Assembly: GCF_004138335.1 (NCBI RefSeq)
Contig: NZ_RYFW01000001.1
Location: forward strand, 2,356,001 to 2,420,000
Length of the DNA: 64,000 nucleotides
Origin: Peristeroidobacter agariperforans
GTDB taxonomy: Bacteria > Pseudomonadota > Gammaproteobacteria > Steroidobacterales > Steroidobacteraceae
Direction of reading: 5' to 3'
Under the pieces are notes generated by a model. That model saw only the letters and a list, made by a program, of their open reading frames with translations. It made no database searches and was not told where the DNA came from. Positions 1 to 9,207 of the stretch are shown here, piece after piece. The position numbers were made by a program, and so were the translations under genes. Numbering within the stretch: the stretch's first letter is position 1; every line of letters begins with the position of its first letter.

Positions 1-302
1 TTCTGGCAATAGGTGAATTGGTCACCGACCAGCTCCCCACGACACCGAGTCGCAAAGTTCCCGTGCAATTCGGGACGCGTATCCTGATGGGCGTCGTGAC
101 CGGGGGCGCGATCGGAGTGGCGGCGGGGTCGCTGTGGGTTGGATCGACCGTCGGTGCTATCGGTGCAATCATCGGAACACTCGGCGGCAGCGCTGCGAGA
201 GCCAAGATGGCGGCGGCGTTCGGGAAGGATCGGCCGGCGGCGTTGATTGAGGATGCGGTTGCGATTGCCGCAGCGGGGCTCATAGTGTTGGCTTTGCCAT
301 GA
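1..302 (+). CDS. DUF4126-like small membrane protein (5' end missing)
   Basis: The reading frame is open to the left edge (codons from base 3), so only the C-terminal ~100 residues are present and the start lies outside the window. The visible part begins LAIGELVTDQLPTTPSR and has two hydrophobic, Gly/Ala-rich stretches, a pattern I recall from DUF4126 inner-membrane proteins; the function of that family is unknown. Its TGA overlaps the ATG of the next gene by 4 bp, so the two are probably translationally coupled. The family call rests on remembered resemblance. Confidence 0.65.
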   Translation, partial: LAIGELVTDQLPTTPSRKVPVQFGTRILMGVVTGGAIGVAAGSLWVGSTVGAIGAIIGTLGGSAARAKMAAAFGKDRPAALIEDAVAIAAAGLIVLALP

Positions 303-1678
303 CACAGAACTTCGACGCCATCATCATCGGCGCGGGCCAGGCGGGGCCATTCCTGGCGGCGCGCTTGGCGCAGGCGGGCAAGAAGGTCGCGATCGTCGAA
401 CGCAAGCTGTTCGGCGGCACCTGTGTGAACACCGGCTGCATGCCGACCAAAACCATGGTCGCCAGCGCCTACGCAGCCCACATTGCGAGGCGAGCGGCGG
501 ATTACGGCGTGGAGACGAGCGCGTCCGTCAGCGTCGACATGAAACGCGTGCAAGCACGCGCCGCGAAGGTAACGCTCGACGCACGCTCGGGTTTGGAGAG
601 CTGGCTGAAATCCATGCCCGGCTGCACAGTGATCGAAGGCCAGGCGCGCTTCGAAGCCGCGAACACGGTTCGAGTCGGCGAGCAGGCCCTCACCGCCCCG
701 AATGTCTTCATCAATGTCGGCGGTCGCGCGAATGTGCCGGACATGCCGGGCGTGAACACCGTTGCGTTTCTCACCAACACCACGATGCTGCAGGTGGACT
801 TCGTCCCCAGGCATCTGGTGGTGGTCGGTGGGAGTTATATCGGTCTCGAGTTCGCGCAGATGTTCCGGCGCTTTGGCTCGAAAGTGACCGTCGTCGAGCA
901 AAGCGGGCGGCTGATCGGCCGCGAAGACGAAGATGTGTCGCTCGCGATTGCCGAGATCCTGAAAAACGAGGACATCGCAATCCGCACCCATGCCGAATGC
1001 ATCAGCCTCGCGCCACACGCCGAGGGTGTAGCAGTTCACGTGAGTTGCACGCAAGGCGCACCTACAGTCGTGGGTAGTCACGTGCTACTCGCCGTCGGTC
1101 GCCTGCCGAACACGCATGATCTTGGCCTCGACCGGGCGGGCGTCGCAGTCGATGCGCGCGGTTACATCAAGGTGGACGATCGTTTGCAGACCAACGTGCC
1201 GGGTGTGTTCGCGCTCGGCGATTGCAACGGTCGCGGCGCGTTTACGCACACGTCCTACAACGACTTCGAGATCGTTGCGGCGAATCTGCTCGACGGTGCG
1301 GACCGGCGTGTCAGCCAGCGGATTCCCGCTTACGCGCTATACATCGATCCACCGCTGGGCCGGGTCGGCATGACAGAAACGCAAGCGCGCGCGAGCGGCA
1401 AGAAGTTGCTGATCGGCACGCGGCCCATGAGCAAAGTGGGCCGCGCCGTCGAGAAGGGCGAAACGCAAGGCTTCATGAAACTCATCGCCGACGCCGACTC
1501 CAAGCGCATTCTGGGCGCATCGATCCTCGGCGTCGGCGGCGATGAAGCGATTCACGGCATCATCGATGTGATGAACGCAGATGTGCCGTACACGAAGCAG
1601 CAGTGGGCGGTGCCCATTCATCCGACCGTCTCGGAGTTGATTCCGACGGTGCTGGGAGATATGCAGCCGGTGAGATAA
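299..1678 (+). CDS. Mercuric-reductase-like FAD/NAD(P) disulfide oxidoreductase
   Basis: A 459-residue class I pyridine-nucleotide disulfide oxidoreductase, a cytoplasmic flavoprotein. The FAD-binding Rossmann motif GAGQAG is at residues 11-16, the redox-active pair Cys42/Cys47 lies in CVNTGC, a second NAD(P)-binding glycine motif (VVGGSYIGLEFA) is near 175-187, and the C-terminal HPTVSE holds the catalytic His-Glu expected at the dimer interface. There is no N-terminal metal-binding HMA domain and no C-terminal vicinal cysteine pair, so Hg(II) reduction is unlikely. The substrate is unknown. The start overlaps the DUF4126 stop. Confidence 0.9.
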   Translation: MTQNFDAIIIGAGQAGPFLAARLAQAGKKVAIVERKLFGGTCVNTGCMPTKTMVASAYAAHIARRAADYGVETSASVSVDMKRVQARAAKVTLDARSGLESWLKSMPGCTVIEGQARFEAANTVRVGEQALTAPNVFINVGGRANVPDMPGVNTVAFLTNTTMLQVDFVPRHLVVVGGSYIGLEFAQMFRRFGSKVTVVEQSGRLIGREDEDVSLAIAEILKNEDIAIRTHAECISLAPHAEGVAVHVSCTQGAPTVVGSHVLLAVGRLPNTHDLGLDRAGVAVDARGYIKVDDRLQTNVPGVFALGDCNGRGAFTHTSYNDFEIVAANLLDGADRRVSQRIPAYALYIDPPLGRVGMTETQARASGKKLLIGTRPMSKVGRAVEKGETQGFMKLIADADSKRILGASILGVGGDEAIHGIIDVMNADVPYTKQQWAVPIHPTVSELIPTVLGDMQPVR

Positions 1679-1794
1679 TCGGCGGTCCAGGGGAGGTGTG
1701 TCCGGCGCACCAACGGCGTCCTTGATGGCACGCCCGGGTCATTCGCGCCTGTGCTTCAATGGCTGCAGTGTTAAATGCCCGGAGCTGCACCCCG

Positions 1795-3156
1795 ATGCGA
1801 ACGTTGCGCCAATCCATGACGGCCCTGCTGCTGGCCGCTGTCACCGTCACTTCGGCGTCGGCCGTCGCCGATCCGCAGGACTCCCTGCAGCCGGTGGTCA
1901 ACGCGGGCGACAAGAAGCTTCAGTTCGATTGGCCCATGCTCAAGATCGGCACCGGCGAGTATGGAGAGGGCCCGACCGGCGTCACGGTGTTTCGTTTCGC
2001 GCGTCGCGTGTACGGAGCAGTCGATGTTCGCGGCGGCGGTCCCGGCACGGTGAACACCGACTATCTGCGTCTCGGCTATAACGCGCCCGAGGTGGACACG
2101 GTCGTGTTCTCAGGCGGCTCGTGGTATGGCCTCGAGTCCACGACCGCCGTGAACACGGCGCTGAAAGACGACGGCGAGCGCAGTGGCAACTGGGACAACA
2201 TCGGGTTGTCCGTGGGCGCGATCATTTATGACTTTGGCGACCGCCGGCTGAACGAGATCTATCCCGACAAGCGGCTGGCGCAAGCAGCGTTGCGAGCCGC
2301 GCAACCCGGTGTGTTTCCTTTAGGTGCTCAAGGCGCGGGGCGTTCGGCGCGCACCGGTCAGTTCTTCGGTTGCAACGTGCACTCCGGTCAGGGCGGTGCG
2401 TTCCGTCAGGTTGGTCCGGTGAAGATCGCCGCGTTCACGGTCGTCAACGCATTCGGGGTGGTGACGGATCGCGATGGCAAAGTAGTTGCGTGCAATCCCG
2501 GTGCGAACTGGCCGCAGCCGTTGCGTCCCACCGATCTGCTCGCCGGCATGCCAGACAGCCGCAAGCCCGGTTGGCAGCCTCCGAAAGAAGCCGCCCGCAA
2601 CACCACGGTCAGCCTGGTCGTCGTGAACCAGACCTTGGAGCCGGCATTGCTGCAGCGGATCGCTGTGCAGGTTCACACTTCGATGGCGCGCGGGCTGCAG
2701 CCGTTCGCGACCGAATACGACGGCGACGTGCTCTACGCGATCTCGACTGCGGAAGTTGATGACAAGACCCCGGGTGCGCTCACGTCCGTGGATCTGGGCG
2801 TCATTGCCAGCGAAGTGATGTGGGATGCCATCCTTGCGTCGGTTCCCGAACAGCCCAAGGCCTTCCAGCCGAACAAGCGCTTCAAAGTCGCGGCCGCCGA
2901 TCTGGAGAAGTACGCCGGCGAGTACAAGTTCAGCGACATCGTCAGCGTGAAAGTCTCCACCGAGGGCGGCAAGCTGGTGGCGCAAGCAAGCGGTGCTCGC
3001 GATGCGTTCGCCATCAAGAAGGCAGCGGCCGTGGAATTGCAGCCGGTCGCACAGGGTGACTTCACGGTGCCGGGCCGATATCCGCTCAATGTGCGTTTTG
3101 CTGACGGCAAATTGATCTTGAATCCTGGCCATTGGGAGCAGATCGGGGTCAGGTGA
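1795..3156 (+). CDS. Exported P1-family (DmpA-like) Ntn peptidase with C-terminal DUF3471-like domain
   Basis: A 453-residue protein with a signal peptide (residues 1-25, cleaved near AVA|DP). The body has P1/DmpA family hallmarks: GPTGVTVFRF, GAVDVRGGGPGT and AAFTVVNAFG. After them comes NTTVSLVVVN, which aligns with the DmpA self-cleavage site and makes Thr271 the likely N-terminal nucleophile after autoproteolysis. Family members are aminopeptidases, amidases or beta-peptidases. From about residue 372 there is an added segment beginning AAADLEKYAGEY, like the DUF3471 beta-barrel found on beta-lactamase-like hydrolases. I chose the ATG at 1795 because it directly precedes the signal peptide; an upstream in-frame ATG at 1759 adds a poor leader. 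The neighbouring serine hydrolase suggests joint amide or peptide degradation. Confidence 0.85.
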   Translation: MRTLRQSMTALLLAAVTVTSASAVADPQDSLQPVVNAGDKKLQFDWPMLKIGTGEYGEGPTGVTVFRFARRVYGAVDVRGGGPGTVNTDYLRLGYNAPEVDTVVFSGGSWYGLESTTAVNTALKDDGERSGNWDNIGLSVGAIIYDFGDRRLNEIYPDKRLAQAALRAAQPGVFPLGAQGAGRSARTGQFFGCNVHSGQGGAFRQVGPVKIAAFTVVNAFGVVTDRDGKVVACNPGANWPQPLRPTDLLAGMPDSRKPGWQPPKEAARNTTVSLVVVNQTLEPALLQRIAVQVHTSMARGLQPFATEYDGDVLYAISTAEVDDKTPGALTSVDLGVIASEVMWDAILASVPEQPKAFQPNKRFKVAAADLEKYAGEYKFSDIVSVKVSTEGGKLVAQASGARDAFAIKKAAAVELQPVAQGDFTVPGRYPLNVRFADGKLILNPGHWEQIGVR

Positions 3157-3163
3157 TCCTGAC

Positions 3164-3188
3164 TCACCAGGGCGTCCGCTCCTGGTGA
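3164..3188 (+). terminator. Stem-loop after the P1 peptidase gene
   Basis: A perfect 8-bp inverted repeat (TCACCAGG / CCTGGTGA) with a 9-nt loop begins 8 bp after the stop codon. No T-run follows, so it could be a weak terminator or a 3'-end stabilising hairpin. Confidence 0.4.
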
Positions 3189-3245
3189 TCGCAGCTCACC
3201 GACGCCGTCAGCATTGGCAACTGTGCGCCTCGGTGGGCTGGCGAT

Positions 3246-3267
3246 ATAACAGCAACACCGCTGTTAT
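3246..3267. promoter_or_regulatory. 8-bp inverted repeat upstream of the serine hydrolase gene
   Basis: ATAACAGC and GCTGTTAT are perfect inverted arms separated by 6 bp, ending 15 bp before the TTG start. This is the size and place of a dimeric-repressor operator, but no protein can be named. It could also form a hairpin in the 5' leader. Confidence 0.3.
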
Positions 3268-3282
3268 CCAGGAATTTTCACC

Positions 3283-4455
3283 TTGCATCGCGACGCCGAA
3301 GTCCGCAGCCGACGTGCGGATGAACCTCAGGCCGCCGCCAGCCAGGCCCGCGATGCCTACGCGGGCAAGCTGCTCCCCGACGCCCAACTGCGCTTGTTTC
3401 GCGATACGCAGTGGGAGTTCGCGACGCGCACGATCGCCCGAGGCGGTCCTGTTCACGAGCTGCCGCGCGCCGACATTCAATTGCAGGATCTGGTCGTGCG
3501 CTCCAGGGGCGTGGAGTACGACCTGCCCGACTATCTCTCGCGCAATCGCGTTGCCGGCCTGCTGCTGATGAAGCGCGGCCGCATCGCGCTCGAGCACTAT
3601 GATCTGGGCACCGATGCCAGCACGCGCTGGATCTCGATGTCGATGGCGAAGTCGGTGAGCACTACGCTCATCGGCGCGGCGATCCAAGACAAGCTCATTG
3701 GCGGTGTCGATGAGCAGCTCACGCGCTATCTCCCCGAGCTTCGTGGCACGAGTTACGACGGCGTGTCGATTCGTCATCTGTTGCAGATGACCTCGGGTGT
3801 GCACTGGGATGACACGCACACCGATCCGAGCTCCGAACGTCGTCGCATGCTCGAGCTGCAGATCGCTCAGCAGCCGGGCGCGATCATGAAGTTTCTCGCC
3901 AGCCAGCCGCGGGTGTCCGCGCCAGGCTCCGTGTGGAATTACAGCACCGGCGAAACTCACGTCGTCGGCGCACTGGTGCGCGCAGCCACTGGCATCTGGT
4001 GCGCGGACTACTTGTCTCAGAAGATCTGGTCCAAAGTCGGCATGGAACAGGACGCCACGTGGTGGCTCGAAGCGCCGGGCGGACTGGAAGTGGCCGGTAG
4101 CGGCATCAACGCGACGCTGCGGGACTACGCGCGCTTCGGCTTGTTCATGGCCAACGGCGGCGTCATCGGCAACGAGCGCGTGCTGCCGGACAACTGGATC
4201 GTCGAAGCCACTCAGCCGCGCCAGGTCGGTAATGCGCGCGTCGATTACGGTTATATGTGGTGGCCCGTCGCACGACCGAATGGCTCGTTCGCCGACGGCG
4301 CATTCAGTGCTCGCGGCATCTTCGGTCAATACATCTACATCAATCCGCGCGAGCAGGTGATCGTCGCGGTACTGAGCTCGCGCTCCAAACCGAAGGGCGC
4401 CGAGGCGATTCCGGACAACGATTTCTTCAACAGCGCGGTCGACGCGTTGACGTAG
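3283..4455 (+). CDS. Class C beta-lactamase-like serine hydrolase
   Basis: A 390-residue serine beta-lactamase-like hydrolase. Ser120-Met-Ala-Lys123 is the SxxK active-site motif and YSTGE near residue 226 supplies the catalytic tyrosine. GGVIGNERVLP and a late GIFGQYIYINP segment are typical of the 6-aminohexanoate-dimer hydrolase/esterase branch of this family. There is no clear signal peptide, so it is probably cytoplasmic unless the start is wrong. The start is a TTG with AGGA 9 bp upstream. The substrate is unknown; the adjacent P1 peptidase, TonB receptor and aminotransferase suggest an amide, ester or small peptide. Confidence 0.85.
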   Translation: MHRDAEVRSRRADEPQAAASQARDAYAGKLLPDAQLRLFRDTQWEFATRTIARGGPVHELPRADIQLQDLVVRSRGVEYDLPDYLSRNRVAGLLLMKRGRIALEHYDLGTDASTRWISMSMAKSVSTTLIGAAIQDKLIGGVDEQLTRYLPELRGTSYDGVSIRHLLQMTSGVHWDDTHTDPSSERRRMLELQIAQQPGAIMKFLASQPRVSAPGSVWNYSTGETHVVGALVRAATGIWCADYLSQKIWSKVGMEQDATWWLEAPGGLEVAGSGINATLRDYARFGLFMANGGVIGNERVLPDNWIVEATQPRQVGNARVDYGYMWWPVARPNGSFADGAFSARGIFGQYIYINPREQVIVAVLSSRSKPKGAEAIPDNDFFNSAVDALT

Positions 4456-4514
4456 CGAACCAGACACATAAACACAACGGCTTGACCCTGGGGATCAAAG
4501 TTTTGGGAGGCAAC

Positions 4515-6593
4515 ATGGCGACGCGACTCAAGTACATCACGGCACTGGCGGTGGTTGGCGCAACCACCTCGGTCAGCACAATGGCGCAGGAACTGGTGGT
4601 CGAAGAGGTGATCGTGACCGCGCAGAAGCGCGAGCAGCGGCTGGTCGACGTGCCGGTGGCGATCACCGCGCTCGGCGGTGAGGAGATTGCGCAGAAGGGT
4701 TTGACCAATATCCAAGACATCGCGTTCGCGGTGCCCGGCATGGCGCTGCGCGAAGACGGCCCTGGCAGCTATCAGATCTTCATGCGCGGCCTGAGCAACC
4801 AATACGGCACGGATGCGCTAGTCGGTGTGTATCTCGACGAAGCGCCGCTCTCGCTCAGCGGTTTCGACCAGCTCGATGCGCGTCCGGTCGATCTCGAGCG
4901 CGTCGAAGTGCTGAAGGGCCCGCAAGGCACGCTGTACGGCCAGGGCTCGGTGGCCGGCGCGATCCGCTACATCACCAAGTCGCCGGAGCTCGATCAATGG
5001 GGCGGCTCCATCGCGGCCCAGGAAAGTTTCATCAGCGGCGGCGACTCGCGTGAAGTCATCACCGGCGTGTTGAACGCGCCGCTGGTTACCGACAAATTCG
5101 GCATTCGCATCGCGGCCCACGCCGAAGAAGGCGGCGGCTGGCAGGATCAGCCGGAAGCCGGCATCGAGGACGGCAACAATCAGGACCTGCGCATCGTGCG
5201 CACCAAGGCGCTGTGGAAGCCCACCGATGCGCTGTCGGTGCAGGGCATGATCATGATCCATCGCAACGAGAGCGAGCTGGGGCTCGGCTATGAGCAGCCG
5301 GATCGCACCGTCACTGTCGCCGTCGATCGTGCGCGTCGCCTGGTGCCGAAGAAGTTCGAGTACGACCTGTACAACCTCGATGTGAAGTACGACTTCGGTC
5401 CGGCCGAATTGCTCAGTTCCACCACGTACATCGATCACGATCACCAGTACCCGGCCTCGTATATCGGCGGTCCGGAGACGGTGTACGGCGGTGCGCTGGA
5501 AGGCACCGACGATCGCCACACTCGCGCGCACCAGTTCACGCAGGAACTCCGCCTGAGCTCCGCTGGCGAGAATTTCTTCAACTACACCTTCGGCGGCTTC
5601 TACCGCTCGATGAGCAACTCGCTGACCGCGTACTACGACACGCTGTTCGCGGGCGACTACTTCGGCGGCCTGGAGTACTACGATCGCGACACGTACGAGT
5701 CGTATGCGCTGTTCGGCGATATTTCCTTCCGCTTCGGGCGCTGGGAGCTCGGCACCGGCGTGCGCTACTTCCAGGACGATCAGAAGTCGTGGGATGGCCT
5801 CACCGAAGAAACGGATTCGTTCGATTCGGTCGATCCGCGCGCGTTCGCGTCTGTGAAGGTCACCGAAGACATCAACATCTACGCCAGCGTCGGCAGCGGC
5901 TTCCGCAGCGGCGGCTTCAACCGCGGCCCAGCCGACAATTTCGAGCCCGAGACCTTGATCAGCTACGAGCTGGGCAGCAAGGGCATCGTGGGCGGCGGCG
6001 TGTTCGCGTACGAAGCGGCCGTGTTCTACAGCGACTACAAGGACATGTTGCGCCGTGGCCTGGTGTTCAACGCGGACACCGGCACCACCGATCAGATCAC
6101 CAGCAACATCGGCAAGGCCGAAGTGAAGGGTGTCGAAGTCGGTTTGACGTTCCGTCCGATCGAGCGGCTGACGTTGAACACGACGGCGACTTATCTGGAC
6201 AGCGAGATCACCGAGGTGAAGGCGCTCGGCGCCACCAACCTGCCGGGCGATCCGGTCGACTACGTGCCGGAGTTCAGCTACACGCTGGGCGCGAACTACG
6301 ACTTCGACTGGAGCGCGACCATGCCGGGCTTCTTCCGGGTCGACTACAGCTACCGCGACAAGGTCAGCTACATCGACCTGAGCAGCTTCCCGCTGGAAAA
6401 CACGCCGCAGTTCTCCGATGACATCGCGCTGCTCGCGGCGCGCCTGGGCATGAAGATCGGTCAGGCGAGCGTCGAGGTGTTCGGCACCAACCTGACCAAC
6501 GAGAACAAGTGGATCGATCCGTATCACGCGTGGACCAACGCCAATCGCACGCGGCCGCGTGAGGTGGGCGTGAAGGTCGGGTATCAGTTCTGA
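4515..6593 (+). CDS. TonB-dependent outer membrane receptor
   Basis: A 692-residue outer membrane receptor. A signal peptide (about 1-24, ending STMAQ) is followed by a TonB-box-like EEVIVTAQKR, a plug domain (MRGLSNQYGTDALVGVYLDE, then VEVLKGPQGTLYGQGSVAGAIRYITK) and a beta-barrel ending in Phe. The VTAQKRE start and GPQGTLYG motif fit the FecA/CirA-like group that is expanded in oligotrophic Proteobacteria. The ATG at 4515 has a strong GGGAGG 4 bp upstream; the frame stays open further left but that extension overlaps the hydrolase gene. The ligand is unknown; the flanking hydrolases and aminotransferase suggest a nitrogenous compound. Confidence 0.93.
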   Translation: MATRLKYITALAVVGATTSVSTMAQELVVEEVIVTAQKREQRLVDVPVAITALGGEEIAQKGLTNIQDIAFAVPGMALREDGPGSYQIFMRGLSNQYGTDALVGVYLDEAPLSLSGFDQLDARPVDLERVEVLKGPQGTLYGQGSVAGAIRYITKSPELDQWGGSIAAQESFISGGDSREVITGVLNAPLVTDKFGIRIAAHAEEGGGWQDQPEAGIEDGNNQDLRIVRTKALWKPTDALSVQGMIMIHRNESELGLGYEQPDRTVTVAVDRARRLVPKKFEYDLYNLDVKYDFGPAELLSSTTYIDHDHQYPASYIGGPETVYGGALEGTDDRHTRAHQFTQELRLSSAGENFFNYTFGGFYRSMSNSLTAYYDTLFAGDYFGGLEYYDRDTYESYALFGDISFRFGRWELGTGVRYFQDDQKSWDGLTEETDSFDSVDPRAFASVKVTEDINIYASVGSGFRSGGFNRGPADNFEPETLISYELGSKGIVGGGVFAYEAAVFYSDYKDMLRRGLVFNADTGTTDQITSNIGKAEVKGVEVGLTFRPIERLTLNTTATYLDSEITEVKALGATNLPGDPVDYVPEFSYTLGANYDFDWSATMPGFFRVDYSYRDKVSYIDLSSFPLENTPQFSDDIALLAARLGMKIGQASVEVFGTNLTNENKWIDPYHAWTNANRTRPREVGVKVGYQF

Positions 6594-6600
6594 TCATTGG

Positions 6601-6625
6601 CTGCCCGGGCCTGCGGCCCGGGCAG
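6601..6625 (+). terminator. Strong GC stem-loop between receptor and aminotransferase genes
   Basis: A perfect 10-bp stem (CTGCCCGGGC / GCCCGGGCAG) with a 5-nt loop starts 7 bp after the receptor stop. There is no T-run, and the next gene starts 20 bp later on the same strand. It may lower read-through or stabilise the receptor mRNA rather than end transcription completely. Confidence 0.45.
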
Positions 6626-6644
6626 CGGCAATCGTGGAGAGGCA

Positions 6645-8018
6645 ATGGCGCAGACGTTTCGCAGCACTCAGGATTATCGGGCGTTGGACGTGGCTCACCA
6701 CGTCCATCCCTTCACCGATCAGAAGGCGCTGGCCGGCAAGGGCGTACGGGTCATCACTCGCGCCGAAGGCGCGTACGTGTGGGACAGCGACGGCAACAAG
6801 ATCCTCGACGGCATGGCGGGCCTGTGGTGCGTCAACGTCGGTTACGGCCGCAAGGAACTGGTGGATGCGGCGACTCAGCAGCTGCAGACGCTGCCGTACT
6901 ACAACAGCTTCTTCCAAACGTCGACGCCCTCGCAGATCGAGTTGGGCAAGGTGCTGGCGGAGGTGACTCCGCCGGGCTTGAAGCATTTCTTCTATACGAA
7001 CTCGGGCTCGGAGGCGAACGACACCGTCATTCGTCTCGCGCGTCACTACTGGCGCGTGAAGGGCAAGCCGACCAAGCGCACGTTCATCGCGCGTAACCTC
7101 GGTTATCACGGCAGCACGCTTGCGGCCGTGAGCCTCGGCGGAATGTCGCACATGCACGCGCTCGATGGACAGTTGTTGCCCGAGTTCGCTCACATCGCTC
7201 ATCCGCACTACTACACGCAGGGTGCGGGGCTGAGCCTGGAAGAGTATGGGGTGAAGGCGGCGCGTCTGCTCGAAGAAAAAATCCTCGAGCTGGGCGCCGA
7301 CAATGTCGCGGCTTTCATCGGTGAGCCGGTGCAGGGCGCCGGTGGCGTGTATGAGCCGCCGCCGGGTTACTGGGCCGAGATTCAGCGGATCTGCCGCAAA
7401 TACGATGTGCTCGTGGTTGCCGATGAAGTCATCTGTGGCTTCGGACGCACCGGGCAGTGGTTCGGCTCGCAGACCTATGGCATCGATCCGGATCTGATGC
7501 CGATGGCGAAGGGCCTGTCGTCGGGGTATCTGCCGATCGCGGGTGTCGCGATTCACGATCGCATCTGGAAGGAAATCAACGAAGGCGGCGCGCTGGCGCA
7601 CGGCTATACGTACTCGGGTCATCCCGCGTCGTGCGCCGTTGCGATCGCGAACATTCAGTTGATGCGTTCGGAAGGCCTGGTCGAGCGCGTACGCGAAGAG
7701 ATTGCGCCGTATTTCCGCAAGTGCCTGCAGGAGCTGGCGGCCTCGCACCCCATCGTCGGGGAGATTCGTGGCGTCGGTCTGATCGCGGCCATTCAGCTGG
7801 TGAAGAACAAGCAGGCTCGTGAAATCTTCACGACGCAGGACGATGCGGCGAATTTCTGCCGCGACGTGGCTGCGAACAATGGCCTGATCATGCGAGCGGT
7901 GTATCAGTCGATGGTGCTGAGCCCGCCGCTGATCATCAGCAAAGCTCAGGTCGATGAGTTGACGGAGAAGGCGCGCAAGGCGCTCGACGAAACCGCAAAG
8001 AAGTTTGGGTTAGGGTAA
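6645..8018 (+). CDS. Class III PLP-dependent aminotransferase (omega-transaminase type)
   Basis: A 457-residue fold-type I class III aminotransferase. It has the NSGSEANDT phosphate-binding motif (119-127), Asp260 in VVADEV contacting the PLP ring nitrogen, and Lys289 in MAKGLSSGYLPI as the Schiff-base lysine. MAGLWCVNVGYGRKEL near the N terminus is typical of beta-alanine/omega-amino acid:pyruvate or putrescine-type transaminases. The likely reaction moves an amino group from an omega-amino acid or amine to pyruvate or a similar acceptor. The ATG at 6645 follows GGAGAGGC. The exact donor cannot be read from sequence. Confidence 0.92.
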   Translation: MAQTFRSTQDYRALDVAHHVHPFTDQKALAGKGVRVITRAEGAYVWDSDGNKILDGMAGLWCVNVGYGRKELVDAATQQLQTLPYYNSFFQTSTPSQIELGKVLAEVTPPGLKHFFYTNSGSEANDTVIRLARHYWRVKGKPTKRTFIARNLGYHGSTLAAVSLGGMSHMHALDGQLLPEFAHIAHPHYYTQGAGLSLEEYGVKAARLLEEKILELGADNVAAFIGEPVQGAGGVYEPPPGYWAEIQRICRKYDVLVVADEVICGFGRTGQWFGSQTYGIDPDLMPMAKGLSSGYLPIAGVAIHDRIWKEINEGGALAHGYTYSGHPASCAVAIANIQLMRSEGLVERVREEIAPYFRKCLQELAASHPIVGEIRGVGLIAAIQLVKNKQAREIFTTQDDAANFCRDVAANNGLIMRAVYQSMVLSPPLIISKAQVDELTEKARKALDETAKKFGLG

Positions 8019-8028
8019 CGTTGCTTTT

Positions 8029-8056
8029 GGGCGCGGCTCACGCCGCGCCCGCTTTT
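8029..8056 (+). terminator. Rho-independent terminator of the aminotransferase gene
   Basis: A perfect 9-bp GC stem (GGGCGCGGC / GCCGCGCCC) with TCAC loop is followed by GCTTTTAAG on the plus strand. The right half overlaps the last codons of the convergent LysR gene. Confidence 0.7.
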
Positions 8057-9027
8057 AAGTGTGGATGCTGTTTCTTGAGGGTGGCGATCATCCACTGCCG
8101 GAACTTGCGGATCACCGGCGAATCCCAGCGCTTCTCGCGCGCGATAAAGTAATAAATGCCCACGGCCAGCGGCTGGAACGCCGGCTTGCCCTCGCCGACA
8201 TCGACCAGGCGGCCGCTGGCCAGGTCATCAGCCACGATCACATAGTTGGTCAGTGAGATGCCGCGGCCGTGTCGTGCCGCGTCCAATGTGAGATGGCCTT
8301 GCCACAGGCGCGTGCCGCTGAGCTCCACATCCTCATGGATGCCGTGAAAGCTGAGCCAGTTGCGCCAGCGGTTGAAGTTCTCCTCGTGCAACAGCTGATG
8401 GGTCAGCAGGTCGCGCGGCTCGTTGATCGGCGCCGAGCGGGCCAGGTATTCACGATTGGCGACGGCGAGCACCGGTGTATGGACGATCTCGGCGCTGCGC
8501 AGCTCGGCGGCGAGCTCGATGCGGTCCGCATAAGGCGCAACCAGGCGGATCTCGACGTCGGTGTGGTGGGCGAGCACGTCGGGCAGTCGATCGAGCGGGC
8601 GGACTTCGATATCGATGCCGGGATTGGCCTTTTCGAACTCGCCGAGCCGGCTCGACAGCCAGTGCAGCGCGAAGCCGGGCATGCAGCGGATGTGCAGGCG
8701 ATGATCGTCGCCGCGTTTCATCAGATCGACGGTCGCACCGGCGATCAAGTCGATGGCGGTGGCGATTTGCTTGTGATATCGAATGCCGTCCTCGGTCAGC
8801 ACTGCGCCGCCGGGAGTGCGTTGAATCAGCTTGGTGCCGGTCCAATCTTCGATGGCGCGCAGGTGCCGGCTCACCACGGCATGGTCGCGGCACAAATATT
8901 GGGCGGCTTTACGGACACCGCCGAGGCGCGCCACGGCGTCGAATGCTCGCAGTGCTTCGAAAGGGGGCAGCGCCTTGCGCGACGGCAGCGAGGCCGCCGG
9001 CTGGTGTGCGATTTTTTCCTCGCTCAT
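8038..9027 (-). CDS. LysR-family transcriptional regulator (GcvA-like)
   Basis: A 329-residue LysR regulator. The N-terminal winged helix-turn-helix (PPFEALRAFDAVARLGG, then KAAQYLCRDHAVVSRHLRAIED) is followed by LTEDGIRYH and a periplasmic-binding-like effector domain (HIRCMPGFALHWLSSRLGEF), a layout typical of the GcvA branch. It converges on the aminotransferase gene and diverges from the POT transporter gene; the shared 180-bp upstream interval would place either the transporter or itself under its control (inference). Confidence 0.9.
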   Translation of the reverse strand: MSEEKIAHQPAASLPSRKALPPFEALRAFDAVARLGGVRKAAQYLCRDHAVVSRHLRAIEDWTGTKLIQRTPGGAVLTEDGIRYHKQIATAIDLIAGATVDLMKRGDDHRLHIRCMPGFALHWLSSRLGEFEKANPGIDIEVRPLDRLPDVLAHHTDVEIRLVAPYADRIELAAELRSAEIVHTPVLAVANREYLARSAPINEPRDLLTHQLLHEENFNRWRNWLSFHGIHEDVELSGTRLWQGHLTLDAARHGRGISLTNYVIVADDLASGRLVDVGEGKPAFQPLAVGIYYFIAREKRWDSPVIRKFRQWMIATLKKQHPHLKAGAA

Positions 9028-9207
9028 CGTCTATAAACTCGGCGCCTCCTCCCCAGGGGATGGAAGCGTTCTTCAAATCGTGTCCCGAATCAACCTCGAT
9101 TGTGTCACGGCCGGTGCGAAAACGGCACCAAGGCGATTGGCTTTGGCACTCCTAACCCGGGTGGCGACGCTGACAACATCGGTCAATTCTGCGAGTAAGG
9201 GGTGCCG

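Noticed and set aside
299-1678. Mercury resistance
   Set aside because: The flavoprotein lacks the HMA domain and the C-terminal cysteine pair of MerA, and no merR, merT or merP gene adjoins it.
4818-6527. 569-codon open frame on the minus strand
   Set aside because: Antisense to the TonB receptor; its amino-acid composition is biased by the opposite strand.
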